Of a stretch of 64,000 bases of DNA, positions 7,718-15,094 are shown piece after piece. Origin of the DNA: JANNVK01 sp031430435 (GTDB lineage: Bacteria; Acidobacteriota; Blastocatellia; Pyrinomonadales; Pyrinomonadaceae); assembly GCA_031430435.1 (NCBI GenBank), contig JANPBM010000049.1, forward strand, positions 1 to 64,000, given 5' to 3'. A program made the translations under genes and the position numbers. Position 1 is the stretch's first letter. Every line of letters starts with the position of its first letter. Below the pieces are notes generated by a model. That model saw only the letters and a list, made by a program, of their open reading frames with translations. It searched no databases and was not told the origin of the DNA.

Positions 7718-9039
7718 AACAGTTCCACATTGATAAATTTACCGTTTTCCGTGCCGACTCCGATGACTTTGCCGAGAACTCGAAATTCATTGCCGAAAAT
7801 TTTAGTAGTGCCGTTCGAGCATTCCAGAACCGTCAAACCTGTAATCGTTTTCATTATGCCGATCTCGACTAAGTTCGTATTTTTTTCCAAAATTGCAGTT
7901 AATTCGCCGGGTTCCGGCATTTGGTCGGAAATTACGACAATACTTCCTGAAAGCTCGCCGAAGTTTTGAACTTCATCACGCAAAGTTCTTGCACAAAAAA
8001 GATTCGACGAATTTTGAAAATCCTCTGAAAAACTTAAATATTTGTTTCCCATATCTTCAATTTCCAAAATACAGGAATTTTCCGTATATTGCTCGGAAAA
8101 TAACATTTGACCGATTGATCGAACGTATTTATCTGTCCAAGTTTGTCCGCACCGGGCAAAGGCTAAACTGTAGGCTTGACCAAAAATATGCAGTAATTCT
8201 TCACTTTTTCGCAATCCGGAAAGAATCTTTATTTTTGTCGCATAACTGTCAAGTAAATAGAAAATATGCTCGTGTGTTTTCAGCAGGTCAATAGATTTAT
8301 CTATCAATTCAAGAGCCTTTAAAGTATTTTTCTCGGCAAAATATATGGTTGCCTTTGTGTCGTAGGTTGAAGCCAAACGGGCAAAATTTTCATTTTTGAG
8401 GTGAATCGAAACGGCGTTATCTGCTTTAATATGAGCTTTTGTAAATTCTTTTTGGCGAAGATAGCATAAAGCTAAATTATTCTCTGCACTCGCCGAATAG
8501 TTTGAATGCTCGCACAAATCAAACAATTCTTTGGCAAACTCATAATTTTCAATTGCCGCAGTTAAGTTTCCGAGTTCAAAATATGCCCTGCCTAAATTAT
8601 TATGATAATTTGCAGTAATATAAAAATCGGTATCTTGAATCGGCATCAGTTTGATAACTTCGGCAAAGCATTTCTCATCAAGTAAAATTATCTGTTCCAC
8701 TATTAGCGAATAATTATTTTTGATTTTTTTTGCTCGTTTCAAATATATTTTGGCTTTTGCGAGTTCACCTGATCGCTGAAAGACGTTCGCTAATTCATTC
8801 AAACACTCGGCAGTTTTTTCTTGAATACTTTCTTTTTCAAATATCTCTAAAGCCTTGCAAATTAACACTTCAGCTTCTCTGTGGCGGAGCAGACAGCCTT
8901 TTATTGATCCGTGCCGCAACAAGTTATCCGCGTCCGATTCGTTAAAATCGGCGGTAAATACAGCGTCGCACTGCTCAAACAATCCTTTTTTGAAAAGCTC
9001 GTCAGTAAAGTTTTTTGGAAGATTCGTGGAAATATTCAT
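7714..9039 (-). CDS. TPR protein with an S24/LexA-like C-terminal domain
   Basis: 441 residues. Residues ~60-310 hold successive TPR-type helical pairs (ECLNELANVFQRSGELAKAKIYLKRA, NLGRAYFELGNLTAAIENYEFA, NLALCYLRQKEFTKAHIKADNA). The last ~75 residues (VVISDQMPEPGELTAILE ... EFRVLGKVIGV) resemble the beta fold that ends S24/CI/LexA proteins, but no clear Ser-Lys dyad or HTH is visible. TPR proteins near phage switches can sense peptides (RRNPP logic). The adjacent divergent gene (9091) encodes a small exported peptide, so a sensor role is worth considering. Confidence 0.75.
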   Translation of the reverse strand: MNISTNLPKNFTDELFKKGLFEQCDAVFTADFNESDADNLLRHGSIKGCLLRHREAEVLICKALEIFEKESIQEKTAECLNELANVFQRSGELAKAKIYLKRAKKIKNNYSLIVEQIILLDEKCFAEVIKLMPIQDTDFYITANYHNNLGRAYFELGNLTAAIENYEFAKELFDLCEHSNYSASAENNLALCYLRQKEFTKAHIKADNAVSIHLKNENFARLASTYDTKATIYFAEKNTLKALELIDKSIDLLKTHEHIFYLLDSYATKIKILSGLRKSEELLHIFGQAYSLAFARCGQTWTDKYVRSIGQMLFSEQYTENSCILEIEDMGNKYLSFSEDFQNSSNLFCARTLRDEVQNFGELSGSIVVISDQMPEPGELTAILEKNTNLVEIGIMKTITGLTVLECSNGTTKIFGNEFRVLGKVIGVGTENGKFINVELL

Positions 9040-9090
9040 TTAATTAAATATCGGCACAATTCAAGTTGCCGAGTAAAGGAACAACATAAT

Positions 9091-9276
9091 ATGAAAAAAA
9101 CAACTTTAACAATCGGATTAACTTTGGTTCTGTCAACTTTCATTTTTGCCGATGGCGGACAGTCAACGGGAAATAAGAATTGCCCGCAAAATTCAAGTTG
9201 CTTTGCCGCCGAACAATCACAACCGACAGCGAAGCCGTTAATCGTTAAATTATTCGAGTTTTTAGGTCTGGTCTAA
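9091..9276 (+). CDS. 61-residue exported peptide, divergent from the TPR gene
   Basis: ATG at 9091 has an AAAGGA ribosome site 10 bp upstream. The product starts with a clear signal peptide (MKKTTLTIGLTLVLSTFIFA) followed by ~40 residues: two cysteines (NCPQNSSC), a Ser/Gln/Thr-rich middle and a hydrophobic tail (LIVKLFEFLGLV). A longer in-frame extension upstream exists but would overlap the divergent gene. It may be a secreted effector or a pro-peptide signal for the TPR protein; no family recognised. Confidence 0.65.
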   Translation: MKKTTLTIGLTLVLSTFIFADGGQSTGNKNCPQNSSCFAAEQSQPTAKPLIVKLFEFLGLV

Positions 9277-9358
9277 AAACTAATTTACAAAAATCATTTA
9301 TATGTCTGCTTTGGCGGAAGGTTTGAAGTGTGTTTTCGAGTTGAGGCGAATTTAATTT

Positions 9359-9802
9359 TTAATAAGTCCAACAACTGCCGCATTTACCGCATACCCAAGA
9401 ATTAAGCCATTGCTTTCTTGCCGTTAAATACTCCGCATCATCTTTTGCTGCTTGCTTGTTTATTTTCCTAAACAAATAAACCGCTAAACCTGTTCCCGTC
9501 AATAATCCGCTTAAAATTCCTACGGACGGAAAAACCGAACCGATAACCACGCTTGCCAATACACCGAAAATTATTGCCACACATAAAGCCATGAAAAACT
9601 TATCGTTATACTTCTTTTCAATCGGCGGTTTCAGTCTTTGAGCTAAAAGGCTTTGAGATGAAGTTTTTCCGCGACTCCCGATTACACCTGCATCAACGCC
9701 GACCGAAAACATTGAAACTTTGCCCGTCATTGTTCCGGATTCGTGTGCCATCGGGACACTCATCACGCTATCGGATTTACATTGTGGGCAAAATATCTCC
9801 AT
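9359..9802 (-). CDS. Zinc-ribbon membrane protein
   Basis: 147 residues. CPQCKSD at the N-terminus and CGKCGSCW at the C-terminus could make one split zinc ribbon, brought together by two membrane helices (FFMALCVAIIFGVLASVVIGSVF and VGILSGLLTGTGLAVYLF). Both termini would then be cytoplasmic. It is just downstream of the CI-like repressor on the lysogenic strand. Role unknown; superinfection immunity is possible but unproven. Confidence 0.7.
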   Translation of the reverse strand: MEIFCPQCKSDSVMSVPMAHESGTMTGKVSMFSVGVDAGVIGSRGKTSSQSLLAQRLKPPIEKKYNDKFFMALCVAIIFGVLASVVIGSVFPSVGILSGLLTGTGLAVYLFRKINKQAAKDDAEYLTARKQWLNSWVCGKCGSCWTY

Positions 9803-9817
9803 TTTTAAAAATTAAAC

Positions 9818-10288
9818 CTAAGCGGCTTCTTTGTTCGGCAAAGCTACGTCTTCGGGTAAGTTCGGTTTTATCAGCGTTCCGATTTCCGGCTTATTATTTA
9901 AATCCCGCATCAAATTTTTCATCATTTCTTGCTGATGCAGCGGAAGATTACCAAACAATTCAAGCAAATCTTTTTCAGCCTCAGATAACGGTGTTTGATT
10001 TTCTGACCCGAACCCGTATTTCATTAATGCGGTTTCAATGTTGATTTTATACCCGTGTGAAAGTTTGTTCACGCCTTCAACAAGTTGTATTAACGTTGCC
10101 CTTTTTGTCCCGCTTTCGCCGCGTTCAATTCTTGAGACAGACTTAACATTTAAACCGATTTCATTGGCTAACGCCTCTTGTGTAATTCCTGTCTTTTCTC
10201 TTTCCGTTTGAAACCACAAACCAAAAGACTTTCTAATTTTTTCAGTATTTTCCACTTCGGAAAAGGTTACATAATTTGTCCTAAACAT
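9818..10288 (-). CDS. CI-like XRE repressor
   Basis: 156 residues from ATG 10288, preferred over the GTG at 10297 because AAGGTGG sits 5-11 bp upstream of the ATG. An XRE helix-turn-helix (TGITQEALANEIGLNVKSVSRIERG) spans ~35-60. The C-terminal half is helical and acidic and shows no S24 protease motif, so induction may need a partner. It is divergent from the Cro-like gene, with the duplicated operator between and beyond them. It would hold the early promoters shut in the lysogen. Confidence 0.88.
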   Translation of the reverse strand: MFRTNYVTFSEVENTEKIRKSFGLWFQTEREKTGITQEALANEIGLNVKSVSRIERGESGTKRATLIQLVEGVNKLSHGYKINIETALMKYGFGSENQTPLSEAEKDLLELFGNLPLHQQEMMKNLMRDLNNKPEIGTLIKPNLPEDVALPNKEAA

Positions 10289-10302
10289 TTCAACCACCTT
10301 TT

Positions 10303-10346
10303 ACTAGACATTTTACGTTGACAAGTAAAATGAAAAAAATTATGAT
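10303..10346 (+). promoter_or_regulatory. Operator O1 and Cro promoter
   Basis: TTGACA (10318-10323), a 17-bp spacer and TATGAT (10341-10346) place the start at ~10353, immediately before the Cro ATG at 10354. The 22-bp segment 10303-10324 (starting ACTAGACATTTTACG and including the -35) recurs exactly at 10574-10595. The flanks TTTTACT/AGTAAAA (10299-10305, 10324-10330) form an inverted repeat. Confidence 0.75.
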
Positions 10347-10353
10347 AATCACA

Positions 10354-10578
10354 ATGAACGCATCTGACTACGATAATAAGAAACTGCAAACCATAAGAGA
10401 GAAGTACTTTACGCAAACTGAACTTGCCGCAAGGTTAGAGGTTGCACCTGAAACGATTTCACGAGCGGAACGCGGAGTTTCAGCATCTTTTCAATTACTT
10501 TCCGCTATGACAAAAGAGTGCAAATCTTCAATAAAAGAAATTATTTTAGATAATTCTGCAAATATTGCCTTGCACTAG
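10354..10578 (+). CDS. Cro-like XRE regulator
   Basis: 74 residues. HTH: FTQTELAARLEVAPETISRAERG. A longer start at 10318 is in frame but lies on the -35 of its own promoter, so the ATG at 10354 is chosen. The message would then be leaderless. The stop codon sits inside the second operator copy. The protein would compete with the 9818-10288 repressor to favour lytic growth. Confidence 0.8.
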   Translation: MNASDYDNKKLQTIREKYFTQTELAARLEVAPETISRAERGVSASFQLLSAMTKECKSSIKEIILDNSANIALH

Positions 10579-10617
10579 ACATTTTACGTTGACAACTAGA
10601 CAAAAAATGTCTATACT
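10574..10617 (+). promoter_or_regulatory. Operator O2 and early lytic promoter
   Basis: TTGACA (10589-10594) and TATACT (10612-10617) are 17 bp apart. The spacer contains a perfect palindrome TAGACA-AAAAA-TGTCTA (10597-10613), and the -35 lies in the 22-bp repeat shared with O1. Repressor bound here would cover both promoter boxes. Transcription starting at ~10624 leads into the gene at 10715. Confidence 0.8.
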
Positions 10618-10714
10618 CGTTCTTAGATTGAACGAAATCAATCGGAAACCTTCTGAAAATAGATTCAAAGGCTAAAACAAAAAAGAGATTTCAACGATCA
10701 AAAGGAGCAAAAAG

Positions 10715-11125
10715 ATGGCAAGAAATGTAGCGGCATTCAAACAATCAGAAAAAAGAAGAGCAAAGTTCGCGGCGTGGGAACAAGAAAGTGCGGATCGGTT
10801 AGCAAAAAGAGGTTCTGCAAAAGAAGGTGAATTAAAAGAAGTCGAAATCAAAGTTATCCGAACACCTTTTTTGAACACCGAAATCCTGCCGAGCGAAATT
10901 AACTGGTGGAACGCTCAATATGAGATGAGCAAATTCGCTCAAATATCGAATACGCAAGGAACGGATTTTGAAAAATACGAAGGAAAGCAAGTTCATTATT
11001 TAATCACCGTTGACGGATTGTTCTTCAAGCCAACTGTAGAAGGTGCATTAAAGGAATTGATTTCAGCAGGGATTACAGTTTCAACACGGCAGGCACATTA
11101 CCGAATAAGTGAGCAAACTGCCTGA
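10715..11125 (+). CDS. Early hypothetical protein
   Basis: 136 residues with a strong AAAGGAG site 8-14 bp upstream of the ATG, the best ribosome site in the early region. The N-terminus is basic and helical (RNVAAFKQSEKRRAKFAAWEQES); the C-terminal half is mixed alpha/beta (KQVHYLITVDGLFFKPTVEGALKEL). No domain recognised. As the first gene of the early lytic transcript it is a candidate regulator or anti-host factor. Confidence 0.75.
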   Translation: MARNVAAFKQSEKRRAKFAAWEQESADRLAKRGSAKEGELKEVEIKVIRTPFLNTEILPSEINWWNAQYEMSKFAQISNTQGTDFEKYEGKQVHYLITVDGLFFKPTVEGALKELISAGITVSTRQAHYRISEQTA

Positions 11126-11132
11126 CAAGTTT

Positions 11133-11614
11133 CGTGAGTGTTGTGAGGTGCATTCACGGGAAAACGGACGGTTGACGGTGTGGGAGACGTTGACCGTCCG
11201 GCAAATTTGAAAATTAAGATTCCGGAGTGGTTTTAATGTGCTTCTTGCCGCACCGGACGAGCCGATAAACCGCTATTTGTCGGCTCACCAAGTTTCGTTG
11301 AGGGGTGAGGACTCAATGGATGGCGAGTTTTGAGTGGGAGCAAAATTCGCCGAACGCGGACGGTTTGTGTAGTGGGAGACGCGAACTGTCCGCACTTTTA
11401 AAGATTACGCGACGGCGTAACAGTCGGCGGACTTTGACGCAACCGGGTTAATCCGTAAACTTTCGATTACGGTCAGTCTTAATGTTGAGAGTTTCTAATT
11501 TAATAAATCGGCTTGAGTTGGTAAGTAGTTTCTTAAGCCGATTTATACAAAGTTTTGATAATTGAGTTCAGTCGCCCATCCGCCGCATTATACGCCCGCC
11601 GATTGCGGCTGAAC
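11133..11614 (+). ncRNA. Structured RNA or leader with a hairpin array carrying conserved purine loops
   Basis: About 480 nt without a credible gene, in the early transcript. Four stems enclose exactly 10-nt loops: 11133-11158 (8 bp, loop TTGTGAGGTG), 11165-11200 (13 bp, GTGTGGGAGA), 11322-11351 (10 bp, GAGTGGGAGC) and 11356-11393 (14 bp, TAGTGGGAGA). Three loops share GTGGGAG. Other stems: 11259-11286 (11 bp), 11296-11318 (loop GGGTGAGGA), 11405-11420, 11453-11472, 11503-11546 (15 bp) and 11566-11614. G-U pairs keep several stems intact, which suggests RNA rather than DNA function. It may sequester an RNA-binding protein; no known RNA family was recognised. Confidence 0.55.
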
Positions 11615-11626
11615 TGAGGTATCAAA

Positions 11627-11761
11627 ATGAAAAAGGTCAAAAAGAAAATAAAAATCTTGTGTTGCAGAAAATGCGGGGCGAGATATGACATCAATCAACC
11701 CGATCTGCCGAAAACCAAGTGCATCTGCACGTCATCAGACGTTGTAATCACAACTATATGA
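11627..11761 (+). CDS. 44-residue zinc-ribbon protein
   Basis: Reads MKKVKKKIKILCCRKCGARY then a short linker and CICTSSDV. CxxC and CxC pairs could hold one zinc. It follows the hairpin array, and its stop overlaps the ATG of the next small gene (ATGA), indicating coupling. Basic N-terminus suggests nucleic-acid binding. Function unknown. Confidence 0.55.
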   Translation: MKKVKKKIKILCCRKCGARYDINQPDLPKTKCICTSSDVVITTI

Positions 11762-11924
11762 GTTATTTAACTTTAAGCGAATTAAAAGACTGCACGAAGT
11801 CGCCGTCGAAAAAGGTTTAACCGAAGAAGCTGAAAAGTTGGCGGCAAGAATTTATTTTGAAGAACACCGTCCGCGTTTGACTTTTGAAGATATGAACAGA
11901 TTTTACAGAGAACACGGCGAGTAA
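11758..11924 (+). pseudogene. Small early protein broken by a -1 frameshift
   Basis: The ATG overlaps the previous stop and opens MSYLTLSELKDC..., which ends after 20 residues. The -1 frame reads on as RLHEVAVEKGLTEEAEKLAA... to TAA 11924 but has no start codon of its own. One extra A in the AAAAG tract near 11788 joins them into a coherent ~55-residue helical protein. No family recognised. Confidence 0.55.
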
Positions 11925-11936
11925 AAAAAACAGTCA

Positions 11937-11974
11937 GCTTCAGATTTAGATTTTGATCGGTGTAAATCTGAAGC
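11937..11974. other. Strong hairpin
   Basis: Perfect 12-bp stem GCTTCAGATTTA / TAAATCTGAAGC with a 14-nt loop. No T-run follows on the plus strand; on the minus strand a run of eight T begins 5 nt after the stem. It may be an mRNA stabiliser or a terminator against antisense transcription. Confidence 0.5.
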
Positions 11975-12007
11975 CTAAACAAATCACAACCTAACAGGAG
12001 GCGTGAA

Positions 12008-12187
12008 ATGCCTAAGCAAAATAATAGTTTCCGCGAGGATTTAGAGCAAATCAAAAACGCGGAAAATGAAGAATATCTCGAAGATATTAAAGCCATTCAA
12101 GCCGACGCGTCGAAATATGATGCCGATATTCAAGCCATCGCTACTGATACGACAGACGATAAAACCGAAAAGGAGTCCGAAAAATGA
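12008..12187 (+). CDS. Small acidic early protein
   Basis: 59 residues (MPKQNNSFREDLEQIKNAEN...), very acidic and predicted helical, preceded by AGGAGG 6-11 bp upstream. Its stop overlaps the next start (ATGA). No domain. Small acidic phage proteins can mimic DNA, but nothing specific supports that here. Confidence 0.6.
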   Translation: MPKQNNSFREDLEQIKNAENEEYLEDIKAIQADASKYDADIQAIATDTTDDKTEKESEK

Positions 12188-12555
12188 CGAATACAAACGA
12201 ATTTACCTATCCGGAAAAAATACGATTATCGCCGGAACAGGTTAAAGAAATCAGCAAGAAAATTCAGCAAAGGTTTCTCGGCAAAACCGCCGAAGAGCCG
12301 CAACCGGAAACTATGCCTGTGATTACAAATTTTAGATTTTGCTTGAATTGTCAGCAGAAAGAAGCTGTCGGCGAAACGCAATTTTGTTCGGCAAATTGTA
12401 TGCGAATCCGGCAAACGGTTGAACGGCAACAAGTTGAAGCCGAAAAAGAAGAAATGATTCGCAAAATTTTGGCTTTTGTCGCCATCGCGGTATTGATTTT
12501 TATTTGCGGATTTGTTCTTTACTTCAAATTATTTACCGCAAATTTTGTTGATTGA
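12184..12555 (+). CDS. Tail-anchored zinc-finger membrane protein
   Basis: 123 residues. A CxxC...CxxxC cluster (FCLNCQQKEAVGETQFCSANC) lies at ~55-80, a charged coiled-coil at ~80-95, and one C-terminal membrane helix (ILAFVAIAVLIFICGFVLYF). The zinc finger faces the cytoplasm. It is translationally coupled to the gene before it. Function unknown. Confidence 0.65.
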   Translation: MTNTNEFTYPEKIRLSPEQVKEISKKIQQRFLGKTAEEPQPETMPVITNFRFCLNCQQKEAVGETQFCSANCMRIRQTVERQQVEAEKEEMIRKILAFVAIAVLIFICGFVLYFKLFTANFVD

Positions 12556-12562
12556 AAATTTA

Positions 12563-12672
12563 CGCGGACGGAATTGAGCGGCTGCTAACCGGCAAACTTT
12601 TACCAATCTTTTTGCAACGTCCGCACCAAGTTTCCCGCGAAAGGGAAAAAACGAGAGATGTCCATATCTCTC
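12563..12672. other. Stacked hairpins between early genes
   Basis: GCGGAC near 12563 can pair with GTCCGC near 12619. TTTCCC-GCGAAA-GGGAAA forms at 12631-12648 and GAGAGAT-N6-ATCTCTC at 12653-12672. They lead directly into the terminator at 12682. No gene is seen in this stretch. Confidence 0.4.
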
Positions 12673-12681
12673 CTCCGATAG

Positions 12682-12724
12682 AAAAATCAAGACGGTGAAC
12701 GAGTAGCCGTCTTGATTTTTATTA
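12682..12724 (+). terminator. Strong intrinsic terminator of the first early operon
   Basis: Perfect 14-bp stem AAAAATCAAGACGG / CCGTCTTGATTTTT (12682-12695, 12707-12720) with an 11-nt loop and following T/A run. It works in both directions and would need antitermination, or a new promoter, for genes downstream. Confidence 0.85.
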
Positions 12725-12732
12725 AAAACATT

Positions 12733-13079
12733 ATGAGTTTTGACGACATCGCAAAATATATCGCCGATAAATTGTTAAGTCTGATTGAGCCGCGGTTAGA
12801 GGCTCAATCAAACCGGTTTTTGAAGCATAACGTCCGGCTGACCTTTTCAACGCCCGAAGCCGCGGCGATGCTCGGCGTGTGCCGTCAACGCTGGAAAGGT
12901 TTCGCAACGAAGGGCGGATCAACTTTTGCAAATACGAACGTTCGCCGCATTATCTTTTAGCCGATCTGCTGGACTTCGCCGAGCGGCACAAAACTCGCGG
13001 AAACGGTATGCCGATAATTCCGCCACAGTTTGCATTGAATGCAACAGAGTTCGGCATATCCGTTGAAAAAACGAACTGA
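12733..13079 (+). pseudogene. HTH_17 DNA-binding protein broken by a -1 frameshift
   Basis: The first frame gives MSFDDIAKYIADKLLSLIEP...TFSTPEAAAMLGV, ending in the first HTH helix, then an unlikely tail to 12960. The -1 frame continues the helix-turn-helix as PSTLERFRNEGRINFCKYE...HYLLADLLDFAERHK to TGA 13079. The join is near 12878, where one missing base in the GTG-TGCCG region would explain it. The start at 12712 is rejected because it lies inside the terminator stem. Confidence 0.65.
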
Positions 13080-13187
13080 GAAACGTATCTCAGAAATGAA
13101 TTATTAAGTTTTCAAAGACCTGATAAATTGAGGTTAAAAGAATCAAGATAAAAAGAAAACTTGTTTTTTCTTTCAAATCACAAGCAA

Positions 13188-13673
13188 ATGGAAGCATATC
13201 AAATTATTCACCAAATTTTAGAAGCCTTTAAAGGTTTGCCGGGCAAACTTCAGCGGATCACCGAAAAATCCGACGAATGGTTCAGATCGCACGGACGCGA
13301 ACCTAAAACGGTAAACCCGCTTCAATCGGGCAACGTTTCGCCGCTAACTCATTATTTAAAGTTTGTCCGTTTGTATGAAGCCGCCGATAAAGGTGCAGGG
13401 AAAACGCTGAACCGCCGTGTTTACGAAGAACTCGAAAGCGAGTTTACCGAAAATCTGCTGAACACATCGCAGAAAGAGATTCAGAAAAACTTTTTAAAGG
13501 AAGCCTTTGAATTTCTGAAATGTTTAGCTGAAAGAGATTTTGAACACGCCACGTCCGGCGAACTGGCGGAAATCGAACAGGAATGTATGGAAGTCAGAGA
13601 AGTGGCAAACGATGCAATCGCCCATCTCCGAGCGATCAAAAGAATTCGAGAAAGTGAGAATTTTAAAATATGA
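13188..13673 (+). CDS. Hypothetical helical protein
   Basis: 161 residues from ATG 13188 (MEAYQIIHQILEAFKGLPGK...); the in-frame ATG at 13161 has no better ribosome site. The N-terminal third looks like a short DNA-associated segment (EWFRSHGREPKT); the rest is strongly helical and acidic. The last codons overlap the next start. No family recognised. Confidence 0.65.
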   Translation: MEAYQIIHQILEAFKGLPGKLQRITEKSDEWFRSHGREPKTVNPLQSGNVSPLTHYLKFVRLYEAADKGAGKTLNRRVYEELESEFTENLLNTSQKEIQKNFLKEAFEFLKCLAERDFEHATSGELAEIEQECMEVREVANDAIAHLRAIKRIRESENFKI

Positions 13674-14008
13674 ATCACGACAGTTCACAAATGATTTTCA
13701 AAGGTTTTGAACAAATGATTGCCGATGCCGCTCAAGCGGTTGTCGAGCATTTGAAAAATCAAAACACGGTCAAACTTTGGTCGGCAAAACAACTCGCCGA
13801 GATGTTTGATATGGAAGAAAAAGCCGTTTACAAGCTCAACATTTCAAGAGTAAAACCTTACGGCGAAGACGGTGCTGCAGTGCGTTTTCACGACGCGGAC
13901 GTGCAAATTTGGATCGAAGAAAACAAACATCAACCGAAACAGCCGCAAATCGGCAAAGCAAAAGAATATAAATTTATGAAACCGAGTGCAGTTAAAAAGG
14001 CAGCGTAA
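13670..14008 (+). CDS. Excisionase-like HTH protein
   Basis: 112 residues. Residues ~38-85 (LWSAKQLAEMFDMEEKAVYKLNISRVKPYGEDGAAVRFHDADVQIWIEE) have the winged-helix layout of HTH_17/excisionase proteins. It overlaps the preceding gene by 4 bp. It probably binds DNA as an early regulator; an Xis role is possible, but the gene is far from the att sites. Confidence 0.65.
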   Translation: MNHDSSQMIFKGFEQMIADAAQAVVEHLKNQNTVKLWSAKQLAEMFDMEEKAVYKLNISRVKPYGEDGAAVRFHDADVQIWIEENKHQPKQPQIGKAKEYKFMKPSAVKKAA

Positions 14009-14012
14009 ATTT

Positions 14013-15041
14013 ATGAGTTTAGTCGAACAAATAAAAGTTTTAGAACATAAATCAGCGTTATGGGATAAGGTCGAATCTGCCTTGTCGGTTGTCGGTTCAA
14101 GTAAATCTCCGATCAGCAACGAACTCAAAAGATTACTGAGCGACATCCGTGGCGAAGCGGTAAATCTTCCGCAAAAAAATACCGAAGCCGATCTTGAACG
14201 CAAAGCCAAATCCTTAATTGCAATGAACTTAGTCAGTAAGTTTCAAGAAACATATATCGTTTTATCCGCAAGTTTAACGGACCGAACCTCTTCCGAAATC
14301 ACTCTGAACCCGGTCGGAAAGATTGTCTGCACTTGCCGAATGTTTAACGAAAACTTCAAAACCGACAACGCATTCCGCTGCGAACATATCAGAGCCGTCA
14401 AAATCTACGCGAACGAGCATCAGCCGAACGCTAAACAATCCGATATGCCGTACCTTGAACCCGTGGCGAAGTTTGACGGCAATCCGATTGCGAAAAGTCT
14501 TAATGATTTGGTTACAAGAAAGCAACTCGGAATGATCCGAGCAATCGCCCGCGAGATCGGCGTTGACGAAGAACTTAAATCAGACGAGCTTTTCACCTGC
14601 AAACTCGACGAGCTTTCCAAAAAAGCGGCATCACACTTCATCGGGCATCTGCAACATCTGCAAAAAGAAACCGAAATCAATAATCCGAAATCGGCGAAAG
14701 TCTTGGTAACCGATCCGATTGAAAATGAACTGCGAAACAATTTAATCGGAATTACCGCAAATCTGAAATACAACGAAGCATCTGCGAACGCTGCATTAGC
14801 CAAATTCGATAATCTGCAAACAATCGAATTGAAACGAAATTATACGGCTGAAATGACCGGCAAACTTCGAGCGTACCGCATTAATTTAATCGAAGACTGC
14901 TATAAGCGAAACGATTGGAATGAGGCGATGCAAGCGGGTTTTGAACTTCGTAACGGCGAATTTGACTGCGGATTGGCACTGGCGACAAACGATGCGGTTG
15001 AGATGTATTTCAATTATTTAGTTAAAGCGAGAATGGTTTAA
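14013..15041 (+). CDS. SWIM zinc-finger protein
   Basis: 342 residues from ATG 14013 (MSLVEQIKVLEHKSALWDKV), chosen because an upstream in-frame ATG overlaps the previous gene. A SWIM-type CxCx(n)CxH lies at ~105-130 (CTCRMFNENFKTDNAFRCEH). A second segment (ITRKQLGMIRAI type, ~165-200) resembles the helical motif often seen in phage ssDNA-handling proteins. It is followed by a helical C-terminus. Probably binds DNA; enzymatic activity not evident. Confidence 0.7.
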   Translation: MSLVEQIKVLEHKSALWDKVESALSVVGSSKSPISNELKRLLSDIRGEAVNLPQKNTEADLERKAKSLIAMNLVSKFQETYIVLSASLTDRTSSEITLNPVGKIVCTCRMFNENFKTDNAFRCEHIRAVKIYANEHQPNAKQSDMPYLEPVAKFDGNPIAKSLNDLVTRKQLGMIRAIAREIGVDEELKSDELFTCKLDELSKKAASHFIGHLQHLQKETEINNPKSAKVLVTDPIENELRNNLIGITANLKYNEASANAALAKFDNLQTIELKRNYTAEMTGKLRAYRINLIEDCYKRNDWNEAMQAGFELRNGEFDCGLALATNDAVEMYFNYLVKARMV

Positions 15042-15094
15042 AAAAAAGCCGATTCGGCTGAAAAGATGATTTTACACAAGGAGAGTTTTACAAA

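Noticed and set aside
7714..9276. Calling the TPR/peptide pair a true arbitrium system
   Set aside because: No HTH on the TPR protein and the peptide gene is divergent, so homology to AimR/AimP is not supported; retained only as a hypothesis.
9658..10044. Plus-strand open frame opposite the repressor and zinc-ribbon membrane protein
   Set aside because: Antisense to two well-supported genes, no start signals.
11782..12096. Minus-strand frame across the small early genes
   Set aside because: Phe/Leu/Cys-rich antisense product; plus-strand genes with AGGAGG and coupled starts explain the region better.
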